The notes below the pieces were generated by a model. The model was not told the origin of the DNA. It made no database searches and saw nothing but the letters and a program-made list of their open reading frames with translations. Below are positions 17,619 to 26,127 of a DNA stretch of 64,000 nt, one piece after another. The stretch's first letter is position 1. Each line of letters begins with the position of its first letter. The DNA comes from Flavobacterium sp. 140616W15 (GTDB lineage Bacteria > Bacteroidota > Bacteroidia > Flavobacteriales > Flavobacteriaceae), in the NCBI RefSeq assembly GCF_003668995.1, contig NZ_CP033068.1:4712001-4776000 (forward strand), read 5' to 3'. The position numbers and the translations under genes are program-made.

Positions 17619-18737
17619 ATGAAAAAAGGAGTAACCATAACCATTTTAATTTTTATTGCAGTAGTCTTCTTTGGTGCTTTGTATTATTTGTATGCAAAAA
17701 ATCAAGAGTCGCCAATTGTCTATCAAACGGAGAAAGCGGAAATAAAAACGATAGTTAAAAATACAATCGCAACGGGTAATATTCAGCCTGATGAAGAGGT
17801 TCTTATCAAGCCAAATATTTCAGGTATTATTGAAGCTGTTTACATTAAAGCAGGAGAAAGTATTAAAGCAGGAGATATGATTGCAAAGATAAAAGTTGTT
17901 GCAAACGTTTCGAATGTAAGTAATACTCAGAATCAGGTTCAAACAGCAAAGATTGCATTGGATAACCAAGAAAAATTATACCAGAGACAAAAAACATTGT
18001 TTGATAAAGGAGTGATTTCTGCAAACGATTTTGATGCAACACAACTAGCTTACAAACAGGCAAAACAAACTTATTTGTCATCAAAACAAAGTTTTGATAT
18101 TGTAAAAACAGGAACTACTTCAGGATTAGGAAATTATGCTAACACCTTAATCCGATCTACAGTAACTGGAATGGTACTAGATGTGCCTGTGAAAGTAGGA
18201 AATCAGGTTATTGAGAGTAATAATTTTAACGAAGGAACAACAATTGCTAGTGTAGCTGATGTTGGAAAGATGATTTTTGTTGGAAAAATTGATGAATCAG
18301 AAGTTGGTAAAATCAAAGAAAAAATGCCAATCGAAATTACAATTGGTGCTATCGAGAATAAAAAATTTGATGCAGTTTTACGTTATATTGCTCCAAAAGG
18401 AGTAGTGGAAAATGGAGCAATTCAATTTCAGATTAAAGCATCACTAGAAAACAGAGATGATACATTTATTAGAGCAGGTTTAAGTGCTAATGCATCAATT
18501 ATATTAGAGAAAGCAGAAAAAGTTTTGGCTATAAAAGAATCATTAGTTCAATTTGATAAAAAAACTCAAAAGCCATATGTTGAAGTAGAAACAGCACCAC
18601 AAAAATTTCAAAGAAAAGATGTTGTTTTAGGAGTTAGTGATGGAATTTTTGTACAGGTAATAAAAGGGATTACAGCCACAGACAAGATAAAAATCTGGAA
18701 TCAGGGCTTGATAAAAGAAGAAGAAAAAAATAAGTAA
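17619..18737 (+). CDS. Periplasmic adaptor subunit (MacA/HlyD family), first
   Basis: A 372-residue membrane-fusion protein. Residues 5-27 are an uncleaved membrane anchor. A lipoyl-like half motif (SGIIEAVYIKAGESIKAGDMIAKIKV) is followed by a coiled-coil hairpin (about 100-165) with the typical 'LFDKGVISANDFDATQLAYKQAK', then the second lipoyl half (STVTGMVLDVPVKVGNQV) and beta-barrel domains. It bridges the MacB-like permeases and a TolC-type channel. It ends before a separate promoter box for the outer-membrane component. Confidence 0.92.
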   Translation: MKKGVTITILIFIAVVFFGALYYLYAKNQESPIVYQTEKAEIKTIVKNTIATGNIQPDEEVLIKPNISGIIEAVYIKAGESIKAGDMIAKIKVVANVSNVSNTQNQVQTAKIALDNQEKLYQRQKTLFDKGVISANDFDATQLAYKQAKQTYLSSKQSFDIVKTGTTSGLGNYANTLIRSTVTGMVLDVPVKVGNQVIESNNFNEGTTIASVADVGKMIFVGKIDESEVGKIKEKMPIEITIGAIENKKFDAVLRYIAPKGVVENGAIQFQIKASLENRDDTFIRAGLSANASIILEKAEKVLAIKESLVQFDKKTQKPYVEVETAPQKFQRKDVVLGVSDGIFVQVIKGITATDKIKIWNQGLIKEEEKNK

Positions 18738-18790
18738 AAGTTAAAAAATAAAAGAATTTTTGGTTTTTAGAGAATGTTAAATTTGTATAG

Positions 18791-18798
18791 TATCTTTG
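18791..18798 (+). promoter_or_regulatory. Putative -7 element upstream of the TolC-like gene
   Basis: TATCTTTG fits TAnnTTTG and lies 22 bases upstream of the ATG at 18820. It may be an internal promoter of the efflux operon, because 82 bases separate this gene from the adaptor upstream. Confidence 0.4.
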
Positions 18799-18819
18799 CT
18801 ATGCTTTGATTCAAAGTTT

Positions 18820-20265
18820 ATGAAAAATAATAAATATATTTATCTTGTTTTTGTCTTATTATTAGGAGCGTCAATGCAGGCGCAATCTAAGAAATGGACT
18901 CTAGAAGAATGTGTACGATATGCGTTAGAAAACAATATCTCGATAAAACAATCGGAATTGGATGCACAAAGTATTTCTATTGATAAAAAAGATGCTTTTG
19001 GTAGATTTCTACCTACTGCTAATGCACAAGTTTCACATTCATGGAATATCGGTTTAAATCAGAATATCACTACAGGGTTATTAGAAAATCAAACAACTCA
19101 ATATTCAGCTATAGGTGCATCAGTTGCAGTTGATATATATAAAGGATTACAAAATCAGAATGCATTACGAAAAGCTAATTTATCTATAGTAGCTTCCAAA
19201 TATCAATTGTTAAAAATGCAAGAAGATATTTCGCTTAACGTTGCGAATGCTTTTTTACAAGTGTTGTTTAATAAAGAAAATTTAAAAGTACAACAAGAAC
19301 AATTAGCAATTAGTGAAAAACAATATACTCGTTCTGATGAATTGGTGAAAGCAGGAACGATTCCTAGAGGAGACTTACTCGACATTAAAGCAACTGTAGC
19401 TACAGGTAAACAAAATGTTGTTATTGCTGAAAATACGTTATTAATATCAAAACTTAGCTTAGCGCAGTTATTACAATTAAAAGAATTTAATGATTTTGAT
19501 GTAGTAGATGATACAAATATTGATGCTGGAGAAACTATTTTGGCACAGACACCAACAGCAATTTATGAAAAAGCTAAAGAAACGAGGACAGAATTAAAAA
19601 TAGCTAAAACCAATCTTGAAATTGCTGAGAAGAACGTTTCTATCGCCAAAGGAGCTTATCAGCCAACTTTAAGTGCTTTTTATAATTTTAATACAAGAGC
19701 AAGTTATTCAGATATTGTTAAAGGTGCAATCCCAGATGCTGCAAATCCTACTAAACAAATTGGTTACGTACAAGGAACCAATCAATCGGTTTTGCAAGAT
19801 AATTATGCTCCAGTTTTAGGAAGTGCAGCGCCAATTTTTGATCAGTTTAGTGATAATAAAGGACAGTCTTTTGGGGTTCAATTAAGCATACCAATATTTA
19901 ATGGGTTCTCAACAAGAAATAATGTAGAACGTAACAAAGTAAGTTTAGAGAAATCTAAAATTGATTTAGAACAAAAAAACTTAGATTTGCAACGTAATGT
20001 TTATACTGCTTTTACTGATACTAAAGGAGCATTAAATGCACATGAAGCTGCGGTTGTGGCTTTGGAAGCAAGACAAGGAGCTTATGATTATGCAAAAGAA
20101 AAATTTGCAGTAGGTTTAATGAATGCTTTCGATTTTAACCAATCGCAAACACTACTTACCAATGCGCAATCAGAAGTAATTAGAACAAAATACGATTATA
20201 TCTTTAAAACAAAAATATTAGAATTCTATTTTGGAATTCCTATTGTTCCGATAGTTAAAAACTAG
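18820..20265 (+). CDS. TolC family outer-membrane channel protein
   Basis: A 481-residue outer-membrane efflux protein with a signal peptide (MKNNKYIYLVFVLLLGASMQAQ). It has two OEP repeats: 'WTLEECVRYALENNISIKQSELD' begins the first, and 'SIPIFNGFSTRNNVERNKVSLEKSKIDLEQKNLDLQRNVYTAF' lies in the second. The helical tunnel segments are rich in Gln, Lys and Ala. I use the ATG at 18820 rather than an in-frame ATG 24 bases upstream because the signal peptide starts cleanly here. It is 6 bases upstream of the second adaptor gene and completes a tripartite MacAB-TolC-like pump. Confidence 0.93.
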   Translation: MKNNKYIYLVFVLLLGASMQAQSKKWTLEECVRYALENNISIKQSELDAQSISIDKKDAFGRFLPTANAQVSHSWNIGLNQNITTGLLENQTTQYSAIGASVAVDIYKGLQNQNALRKANLSIVASKYQLLKMQEDISLNVANAFLQVLFNKENLKVQQEQLAISEKQYTRSDELVKAGTIPRGDLLDIKATVATGKQNVVIAENTLLISKLSLAQLLQLKEFNDFDVVDDTNIDAGETILAQTPTAIYEKAKETRTELKIAKTNLEIAEKNVSIAKGAYQPTLSAFYNFNTRASYSDIVKGAIPDAANPTKQIGYVQGTNQSVLQDNYAPVLGSAAPIFDQFSDNKGQSFGVQLSIPIFNGFSTRNNVERNKVSLEKSKIDLEQKNLDLQRNVYTAFTDTKGALNAHEAAVVALEARQGAYDYAKEKFAVGLMNAFDFNQSQTLLTNAQSEVIRTKYDYIFKTKILEFYFGIPIVPIVKN

Positions 20266-20271
20266 TTTATT

Positions 20272-21558
20272 ATGTCAAAAAAAACAATTTATCTTTTATT
20301 AGGAGGTGTCGTTATTGTTATTGTAGCCTTAATTGGATTTTCGAAAGCAGGTGTAATAGGAAATAAAGATGCAGGCACTGAAGTAGAAGTTGCAAAAGTA
20401 GTAGCGTCGACTATTGTAGAAACTGTTTCGGCAACAGGAAAAATTCAGCCAGAAATAGAAGTGAAAATCTCATCAGAAGTTTCGGGGGAAATTATTGCAC
20501 TTAATGTAAAAGAAGGACAAGTTGTTAAGAAAGGAGATTTATTGGTAAAAATAAATCCTGATTTATATACATCTAGTTATAATCGTACAGTTTCTAATTT
20601 GTCAGGAACTAAAGCTAGTTTGAGTCAAGCAGATGCCTCTTTTAAGGAAGCAAAAGCGAATTATGAAAGAAATAAAAAGTTATTTGAGAAGGGAATAATT
20701 TCTAAGTCTGATTGGGATAAAGCAGTTGCTTCTTTTGAAGTAGCAAAAGCGACCAAACAAAATGCTTATTTTGCAGTACAAAGTGCTTCGGCATCTGTAA
20801 TTGAAGCCAAGGATAATTTGGGACGTACGACTATTTATGCTCCTGCAGATGGAACAATTTCAGTACTTAATGTTGAGCTTGGAGAGCGCGTTTTAGGAAC
20901 ACAGCAAATGGCAGGAACCGAAATTTTACGAGTAGCTAACTTAAACAACATGGAAGTTGAAGTAGATGTAAACGAAAATGATATTGTAAAAATTAAAGTT
21001 GGAGACGAAGCAAATGTAGAAGTAGATGCTTATCTAAAAAAGCAATTTAAAGGTATAGTAACTAGTATTTCTAACTCAGCAAGTAGTACTTTAACAGCAG
21101 ATCAGGTAACTAATTTTAAAGTTAAAGTTAGAATTTTAAAAGAGTCTTATAAAGATTTAATCGAAGGAAAACCAGAAGCATATTCTCCTTTTAGACCAGG
21201 AATGACCGCTACGGTTGATATTATAACAAATACAAAAAAGAATGTTTTGGCAGTGCCAATAAGTTCAGTAGTTGTAAAATCAGATACAACAGCAGTAAAA
21301 GAAATTAAAGTTGAAGACCCAAATGATAAAAAAATAGCTCCTAAAAATGACAAAAAATTTGAATGCGTTTTTGTTAAAGAAGGGGATAAAGCTAAAATTA
21401 GAATTATAAAAACAGGAATTCAAGACGACACAAATATCGAAGTGATGTCGGGACTTAAGGCTGGTGATATGGTAATTACAGGACCATACACAACAGTTTC
21501 AAAAGATTTGAACTCAGGTGATAAGGTTAGCCTCAAATCTGAAAAAGTAAAAAAATAA
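20272..21558 (+). CDS. Periplasmic adaptor subunit (MacA/HlyD family), second
   Basis: A 428-residue membrane-fusion protein with an N-terminal anchor (6-26). Lipoyl half motif 1 is 'SGEIIALNVKEGQVVKKGDLLVKI', followed by a hairpin with 'LFEKGIISKSDWDKAVASFEVAK', then half motif 2 'APADGTISVLNVELGERVLGT'. The C-terminal membrane-proximal domain is longer than in the first adaptor and contains a Lys/Asp-rich insert (about 345-365). Two different adaptors in one operon suggest either a mixed hexamer or two pump assemblies that share the channel. A terminator follows. Confidence 0.92.
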   Translation: MSKKTIYLLLGGVVIVIVALIGFSKAGVIGNKDAGTEVEVAKVVASTIVETVSATGKIQPEIEVKISSEVSGEIIALNVKEGQVVKKGDLLVKINPDLYTSSYNRTVSNLSGTKASLSQADASFKEAKANYERNKKLFEKGIISKSDWDKAVASFEVAKATKQNAYFAVQSASASVIEAKDNLGRTTIYAPADGTISVLNVELGERVLGTQQMAGTEILRVANLNNMEVEVDVNENDIVKIKVGDEANVEVDAYLKKQFKGIVTSISNSASSTLTADQVTNFKVKVRILKESYKDLIEGKPEAYSPFRPGMTATVDIITNTKKNVLAVPISSVVVKSDTTAVKEIKVEDPNDKKIAPKNDKKFECVFVKEGDKAKIRIIKTGIQDDTNIEVMSGLKAGDMVITGPYTTVSKDLNSGDKVSLKSEKVKK

Positions 21559-21568
21559 CAATGACAAG

Positions 21569-21604
21569 ACAATCTAGTTCTGTGATAGGATTAGATTGTT
21601 TTTT
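21569..21604 (+). terminator. Rho-independent terminator of the efflux operon
   Basis: Arms ACAATCTA (21569-21576) and TAGATTGT (21592-21599) with a 15-base loop that can pair further, followed by a T-run. It lies 10 bases after the second adaptor's stop. Confidence 0.7.
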
Positions 21605-21628
21605 GTTCTCATAAAATATAAAATTAGT

Positions 21629-22234
21629 TTGGCTTATATTCTTAATATTGAAACTGCTACAAAGAACTGTTCTGTTGCTTTAGCAAAAGAAGGGAAAATA
21701 ATTTTGTGTAAAGAAATCTCTGAAGAGGGGTACTCTCACGCCGAAAGATTACATGTGTTTATCGAAGAATGTGTTCGTGAAGCTGGAATTTCTTTTCAAG
21801 ATTTAGTTGCAATTGCGGTTAGTCAAGGTCCTGGTTCTTATACAGGATTACGTATCGGAGTTTCGGCGGCAAAAGGATTGTGTTTTGCATTAGAGATTCC
21901 ATTAATTGCTGTTGATACATTACAATCGTTAGCTTCACAAGCAAAGATTAGCAATGGTTTAATCGTTCCGATGTTAGATGCCAGACGTATGGAAGTGTAT
22001 AGTGCAGTATTTGACTCAAAGTTTGAAAAGCAAAGAGAGATTTTAGCTGAAATAATTACCGAAAATTCTTTTGAAGAATGTAGCGAAACACTTTATTTCG
22101 TTGGAGATTGTGCTGAAAAATGTAAAGCAGTTTTAACAAAAGAAAATTTTATTTTTCTGGAAGATATTAAATATCCTTCAGCAAAAGAAATGAGTGTTAT
22201 AAGTTATGATAAATACAAAAAAGCGACACTGTAG
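21629..22234 (+). CDS. tsaB: tRNA threonylcarbamoyladenosine biosynthesis protein TsaB, C-terminus altered by a frameshift
   Basis: TsaB is the non-catalytic partner of TsaD in making t6A37 on ANN-decoding tRNAs. The ASKHA-fold N-terminus is clear (YILNIETATKNCSVALAKEG, then AIAVSQGPGSYTGLRIGVSAAKGLC). I place the start at the TTG at 21629; residues before it are not family-like. The frame as read stops at 22234 after KKATL. Adding one A to the six-A run at 22217-22222 extends it to 22299 with the C-terminus SDTVDVAYFEPYYLKDF, which is the family-typical ending (223 residues in total). So the 3' end is probably wrong here by one base, or recently mutated. Confidence 0.88.
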   Translation: MAYILNIETATKNCSVALAKEGKIILCKEISEEGYSHAERLHVFIEECVREAGISFQDLVAIAVSQGPGSYTGLRIGVSAAKGLCFALEIPLIAVDTLQSLASQAKISNGLIVPMLDARRMEVYSAVFDSKFEKQREILAEIITENSFEECSETLYFVGDCAEKCKAVLTKENFIFLEDIKYPSAKEMSVISYDKYKKATL

Positions 22235-22310
22235 ATGTCGCTTATTTTGAACCTTATTATTTGAAAGACTTTATGGTTACAACTTCAAAAAAACAATAAA
22301 ATACACACTC

Positions 22311-23123
22311 TTATTTTTGTAATGTGTAAGGTTGAATAGCAATTCCAGCTTCGTCTAAAGCAATTTTGCAATCTTCTAGTGTCTGAGAAAAAACAGTTCC
22401 GTAATTTTCGTTTTTTGCCCAAGGGCGTACTGCAAATTCTACAGAGCTACTTGTTAAGTTTTTCACGAAAACTTCAGGTGCAGGATTCTTAAGCACATTT
22501 GGATTGTCCTTTAAAATTTTCTCAAGAATATCTTTGGCTTTTTTAATATCGGCATCATAGGCAATTGCAAACGTCAAGTCGGCTCTACGTTGTCCTTGCA
22601 TTGAGTAATTAATAATTGTGTTATTAGATAAAGCCCCGTTTGGTATAAATACAGTTTGATTGTTTGCAGTATATAATTTAGTTACAAATATCTGTATTTC
22701 AGCTACAGTTGCAACTATGCCTTGTGCTTCAATAGTATCACCAACTTTAAAAGGTTTGAAAAGAATAATAAGCATGCCTCCTGCAAAATTAGAAAGAGAT
22801 CCCTGAAGTGATAATCCAACAGCAAGACCCATTGCTCCTAAGATGGCAACAAATGAGGATGTTTCTATTCCTAGTTTAGAAATGAATGATACAAATAGTA
22901 ATATTCTTAAAGCCCATAATAAAATATCAGCAAGAAACTTAGTTAAGGTAGGGTCTAAGTTCCTTTTTTCCATAATACGACGTATTAATCTATTGACAAC
23001 GCGAATAATATAAAGCCCCACAAATAGAATAAGAAAGGCAGATATTAGTTTAGGGGAATAATCAACTAGTACTTGGATAAATTGGTTAACGTAACCGCTA
23101 ATTTGATCGGGATTTAGATTCAT
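22311..23123 (-). CDS. Small-conductance mechanosensitive channel (MscS family)
   Basis: A 270-residue channel protein that releases osmolytes on hypo-osmotic shock. Three helices (about 22-44, 62-82, 90-118) include the Gly/Ala-rich pore helix 'VAILGAMGLAVGLSLQGSLSNFAGGMLIILFKPFKVGD', followed by the cytoplasmic MscS beta and alpha/beta domains. The length matches the E. coli MscS type. It is convergent with tsaB, only 11 bases from the restored tsaB end. A terminator separates it from the upstream repeat-protein gene. Confidence 0.93.
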   Translation of the reverse strand: MNLNPDQISGYVNQFIQVLVDYSPKLISAFLILFVGLYIIRVVNRLIRRIMEKRNLDPTLTKFLADILLWALRILLFVSFISKLGIETSSFVAILGAMGLAVGLSLQGSLSNFAGGMLIILFKPFKVGDTIEAQGIVATVAEIQIFVTKLYTANNQTVFIPNGALSNNTIINYSMQGQRRADLTFAIAYDADIKKAKDILEKILKDNPNVLKNPAPEVFVKNLTSSSVEFAVRPWAKNENYGTVFSQTLEDCKIALDEAGIAIQPYTLQK

Positions 23124-23133
23124 TTTTTTAGTA

Positions 23134-23160
23134 TAAAAAAACCCTCTCTATGAGAAGGTT
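23134..23160 (-). terminator. Terminator of the helical-repeat protein gene
   Basis: Minus-strand stem ACCTTCTC / GAGAGGGT (one G-U pair), loop ATA, then a run of Ts. It lies between the repeat-protein stop (23224) and the mscS start (23123). Confidence 0.65.
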
Positions 23161-23223
23161 TGAATTAGTTAAGCAAAGATAAAAATTAATTAATTTATTA
23201 ATAAATATTGCTGTTATCTTTAA

Positions 23224-23871
23224 CTATTTATTTAATGCTTCATCAGAAGTTTTATCGAGAGCATCTGTAGCAAGTGATTTAGTTTCTTCAACAATAGCAT
23301 CTGTAGTTTCTGCAGCTTTCTCTTTAATTGAATCAACCACTTTGATTAAATCATCTGATACTTTTTCAGTATGATCAGTAGCTACATCTTTTGCTTGATG
23401 AAGATGATTTTCAGTACTATCTAATATTGGGTTAGCTATTTCTTTAACTTTCTCTATTGTTTCTCCGGTTGATGTTTCCGCTTTTTCAAGATATGGAGCA
23501 GTTACTTCCTTAACTTTTTCAATAGTCTCTTCTGCAAATGTTTCGGCTTTTTCGAGATATGGTGCTGATACTTCTTTAACTTTTTCTATCGTTTCTCCAG
23601 CTAGTGTTTCTGCTTTTTCAATATATGGAGCAGATACTTCTTTAGCTTTGGCAATGGTCTCTTCAGCAAATGTTTCTGCTTTCTCGAGATATGGAGTAGA
23701 TACCTCCTTAACTTTTTCTATTGTTTCTTCAGCAAATGTTTCTGCTTTTTCAATATACGGAGTTGCAGCTTCTTTAGCTTGCTCAAACGTGTTTTCGGCT
23801 TGGGTTGCTAATTCAGTAGCAGAATCCTTAGCAGTGCCAAATAAATTCTTAAAAAATGATGATAATCCCAT
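23224..23871 (-). CDS. Helical 22-residue repeat protein (apolipoprotein/YtxH-like)
   Basis: A 215-residue acidic protein, almost entirely predicted amphipathic helix. The N-terminus GLSSFFKNLFGTAKDSA is followed by five near-identical 22-residue repeats at residues 37-146 (unit of the form TPYIEKAETFAEETIEKVKEVS), then a diverged helical tail. It has no signal peptide and no cysteine. A proline at position 2 of each unit should place a kink every two 11-mers, as in exchangeable apolipoproteins. Similar small repeat proteins are often annotated as YtxH or apolipoprotein-like stress proteins. The true function is unknown; a membrane-surface or lipid-binding role is inference. Confidence 0.75.
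   Translation of the reverse strand: MGLSSFFKNLFGTAKDSATELATQAENTFEQAKEAATPYIEKAETFAEETIEKVKEVSTPYLEKAETFAEETIAKAKEVSAPYIEKAETLAGETIEKVKEVSAPYLEKAETFAEETIEKVKEVTAPYLEKAETSTGETIEKVKEIANPILDSTENHLHQAKDVATDHTEKVSDDLIKVVDSIKEKAAETTDAIVEETKSLATDALDKTSDEALNK
23434..23763 (-). repeat. Five tandem 66-bp coding repeats
   Basis: These bases encode five 22-residue units in phase (residues 37-58, 59-80, 81-102, 103-124, 125-146 of the helical repeat protein). The third and fifth units carry changes to Gly in the middle, and the last unit is the most diverged. Such arrays can change copy number by slippage. Confidence 0.9.
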
Positions 23872-23991
23872 AATAGTTCTTGTTAGTTAATATAGATTAC
23901 AATATTAATCTTTTTTTAAGAATTAAGCTAACTGTGTAGTTATAATTTATTGATAATAAGTAATTTGTGATTGTTTTTTTATTTCTTAGAT

Positions 23992-24022
23992 AATAAAAAA
24001 GCGCTTCGTACGAAGCGCTTTT
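23992..24022 (-). terminator. Palindromic terminator after the NifU-like gene
   Basis: GCGCTTCGTACGAAGCGC (24001-24018) is a perfect palindrome extended by AAAA/TTTT. On the minus strand it is followed by a T-run, consistent with termination of the NifU-like gene. Confidence 0.85.
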
Positions 24023-24046
24023 ATTTGATTTGTTTATAAAAGTTGT

Positions 24047-24946
24047 TTAAGCATTTACAGCTTCTACCTTGATGTTTTCATCATTTAACATACTTTTTAG
24101 CATGTTCTCTATACCACTTTTAAGAGTAAATGTCGACGAAGGGCAACCGCTACATGCTCCTTGTAAAATTACTTTTACAGTTTTGTCAGTATCATTGTAA
24201 GAATCAAAAGCTATGTTTCCACCATCTGCAGCTACAGCAGGTTTCACATATTCTTCTAATATATTAATAATTTGTTGCGATGTAGTGTCTAATTTATCAA
24301 AAGCTTCATCTTTAGTAACATCATTTTTAGTTGCCACTTCGATTAAACTTTCGTCTAGAACAGTTCCTCCATTTTCAATATATTGTTTAATGAAAGTTCT
24401 TAGTTCAAGAGTGATTTCTTGCCAATCGTTAATTTCGTATTTAGTTACCGAGATATAATTTTCATCGATAAAAATCTCTTTAACGTAAGGAAATCTGAAT
24501 AATTCTTTAGCTAGTGGAGAAGATGCAGTTTGATCAATGTTTTTGTATTCAATTGCATTTTTTGTCAACATTCTGCTAACAACAAATTTTAATGCTGCTG
24601 GGTTTGGTGTTGATTCACCATAAACAGTTATAGGTTGTTTTTTAGGTTTGTTCTCATCAATAGAAATGATAACGCCACCATCGTTTACAAATGATTCGAT
24701 TTGCTCTACTACAGCATCTTTCACATCGTCCCATTCAACAATGTTATATCTTTCGATAGCAACAAAATTCCCCGAAATATATACTGTTTTTACGAACGGT
24801 AAATAAAACAGCTTTTGTGCTAGTGGAGAGTTTTTAGCTTCATCAATATTTTTAAATTCAAAGCTCTCATTCTTAGTAATAAAGTCAGGAAATTCAAATT
24901 TTAATATGCTTGGGTTTTGCGTTTCTTTTATAGTGAGTTTTGTCAT
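24047..24946 (-). CDS. NifU-type Fe-S scaffold with duplicated Nfu N-terminal domain
   Basis: A 299-residue Fe-S cluster carrier. Residues about 1-95 and 105-200 are two copies of the Nfu N-terminal domain (compare ETQNPSILKFEF with ESTPNPAALKFVV, and SPLAQKLFYLPFVKTVYISGNFVAI with SPLAKELFRFPYVKEIFIDENYISV). Residues about 222-299 are the NifU C-terminal domain with the cluster-binding CSGCPSS motif. The protein hands Fe-S clusters to target apoproteins in the cytoplasm. The duplicated N domain is longer than in simple Nfu proteins. It is a single gene with its own terminator. Confidence 0.9.
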   Translation of the reverse strand: MTKLTIKETQNPSILKFEFPDFITKNESFEFKNIDEAKNSPLAQKLFYLPFVKTVYISGNFVAIERYNIVEWDDVKDAVVEQIESFVNDGGVIISIDENKPKKQPITVYGESTPNPAALKFVVSRMLTKNAIEYKNIDQTASSPLAKELFRFPYVKEIFIDENYISVTKYEINDWQEITLELRTFIKQYIENGGTVLDESLIEVATKNDVTKDEAFDKLDTTSQQIINILEEYVKPAVAADGGNIAFDSYNDTDKTVKVILQGACSGCPSSTFTLKSGIENMLKSMLNDENIKVEAVNA

Positions 24947-25109
24947 GATTTAGTAATTTTTTACAAATTTACTAAAGTTATTTTCTACTAATAGTTATAT
25001 TTGATTTTTAATATAAAAATAACGTATTATTTTCTGTATCGTAGTAATATTTACCAAAGTATATTACTGATATACGTTTTTAACATCTATTTAAACAAAG
25101 CTACCTTTA

Positions 25110-26096
25110 ATGTATTCCAAAATTAAATATTCAGTTTTTTTATTATTTATATTTTCGTACTCTTATGCTCAAGAAGGTATTCCAGTTTATTCAGATTATT
25201 TGTCTGATAATTATTATTTGATTCATCCTTCAATGGCAGGCGCTGCAAATTGTGCAAAATTAAGATTAACAGCACGCAAGCAATGGTTTGGTCAGGATGA
25301 TGCACCAGCACTTCAGACTTTAAGTTTTAACGGCCGTATTGGTGATAGATCAGGGGCAGGAGTTATACTTTTTAATGATAAAAACGGGTATCATTCTCAA
25401 AAAGGAATTAAACTTACTTATGCTTATCATATTCTTTTTTCGAGAGATGAAATAGATTTGAATCAGCTGTCATTTGGTATTAATGCAGGAGTAATTCAGA
25501 ACCAGTTAGACGAAACTTCATTTGGTGAATTTGACCCAATTGTTTTTGGTAACATACAGAAGGATTCCTATTTTAATGTGGATTTTGGGGCTTCATATAA
25601 TTTTTTAAATTTTTATGCTCACGCTACAGTTCAAGGAGCAGTAGAAACAAGAAGGCAAATTTATACAGATTTTGAAAGTGATAATCTCAGGAAATATCTT
25701 TTGAGTGCAGGATATGTTTTCGGAAATAAGAGAAAATTATTATGGGAGCCTTCAGTGCTTTTTCAATTGTTTGATAAGACAAAAGAGAAGTTGGTTGATT
25801 TTAATTTAAAAGCGTATAAAAATATGGATTTTGGTAGCCTTTGGGCTGGATTATCTTATAGAAGAAGTTTTGATGGCGCTCAATATTATAATGGTTCAGG
25901 AATTTCTACTCAAAAATTACAATACATAACACCTATTTTAGGGGTTAATTATAAAAACTTTATGTTTGCTTACACTTATTCTCAAGTTACAGGTAACGTG
26001 AAATTTGATAATGGCGCATACCATCAAATTACTTTGGGAATCAACTTATTTTGTAAGCGTGAAAAATACGATTGTGATTGTCCTGCAGTAAACTAA
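25110..26096 (+). CDS. Type IX secretion system PorP/SprF family outer-membrane protein
   Basis: A 328-residue outer-membrane barrel with a signal peptide (FIFSYSYAQ). The family-typical N-terminus 'PVYSDYLSDNYYLIHPSMAGAANCAKLRLTARKQWFG' is followed by barrel strands and a Cys-rich C-terminus (CKREKYDCDCPAVN). PorP/SprF proteins anchor type B C-terminal-domain adhesins such as SprB on the cell surface. Usually a large adhesin gene lies next to them; here none does, so the partner must be elsewhere or the gene is an orphan paralogue. TACCTTTA just before the ATG is a weak -7-like box. Confidence 0.9.
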   Translation: MYSKIKYSVFLLFIFSYSYAQEGIPVYSDYLSDNYYLIHPSMAGAANCAKLRLTARKQWFGQDDAPALQTLSFNGRIGDRSGAGVILFNDKNGYHSQKGIKLTYAYHILFSRDEIDLNQLSFGINAGVIQNQLDETSFGEFDPIVFGNIQKDSYFNVDFGASYNFLNFYAHATVQGAVETRRQIYTDFESDNLRKYLLSAGYVFGNKRKLLWEPSVLFQLFDKTKEKLVDFNLKAYKNMDFGSLWAGLSYRRSFDGAQYYNGSGISTQKLQYITPILGVNYKNFMFAYTYSQVTGNVKFDNGAYHQITLGINLFCKREKYDCDCPAVN

Positions 26097-26127
26097 TTAG
26101 AATTCATTTTAAAAAATAAATAAACTC

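Noticed and set aside
23434..23763. Repeat array that could look like a CRISPR
   Set aside because: The 66-bp repeats are contiguous, in frame within a coding sequence, and have no spacers.
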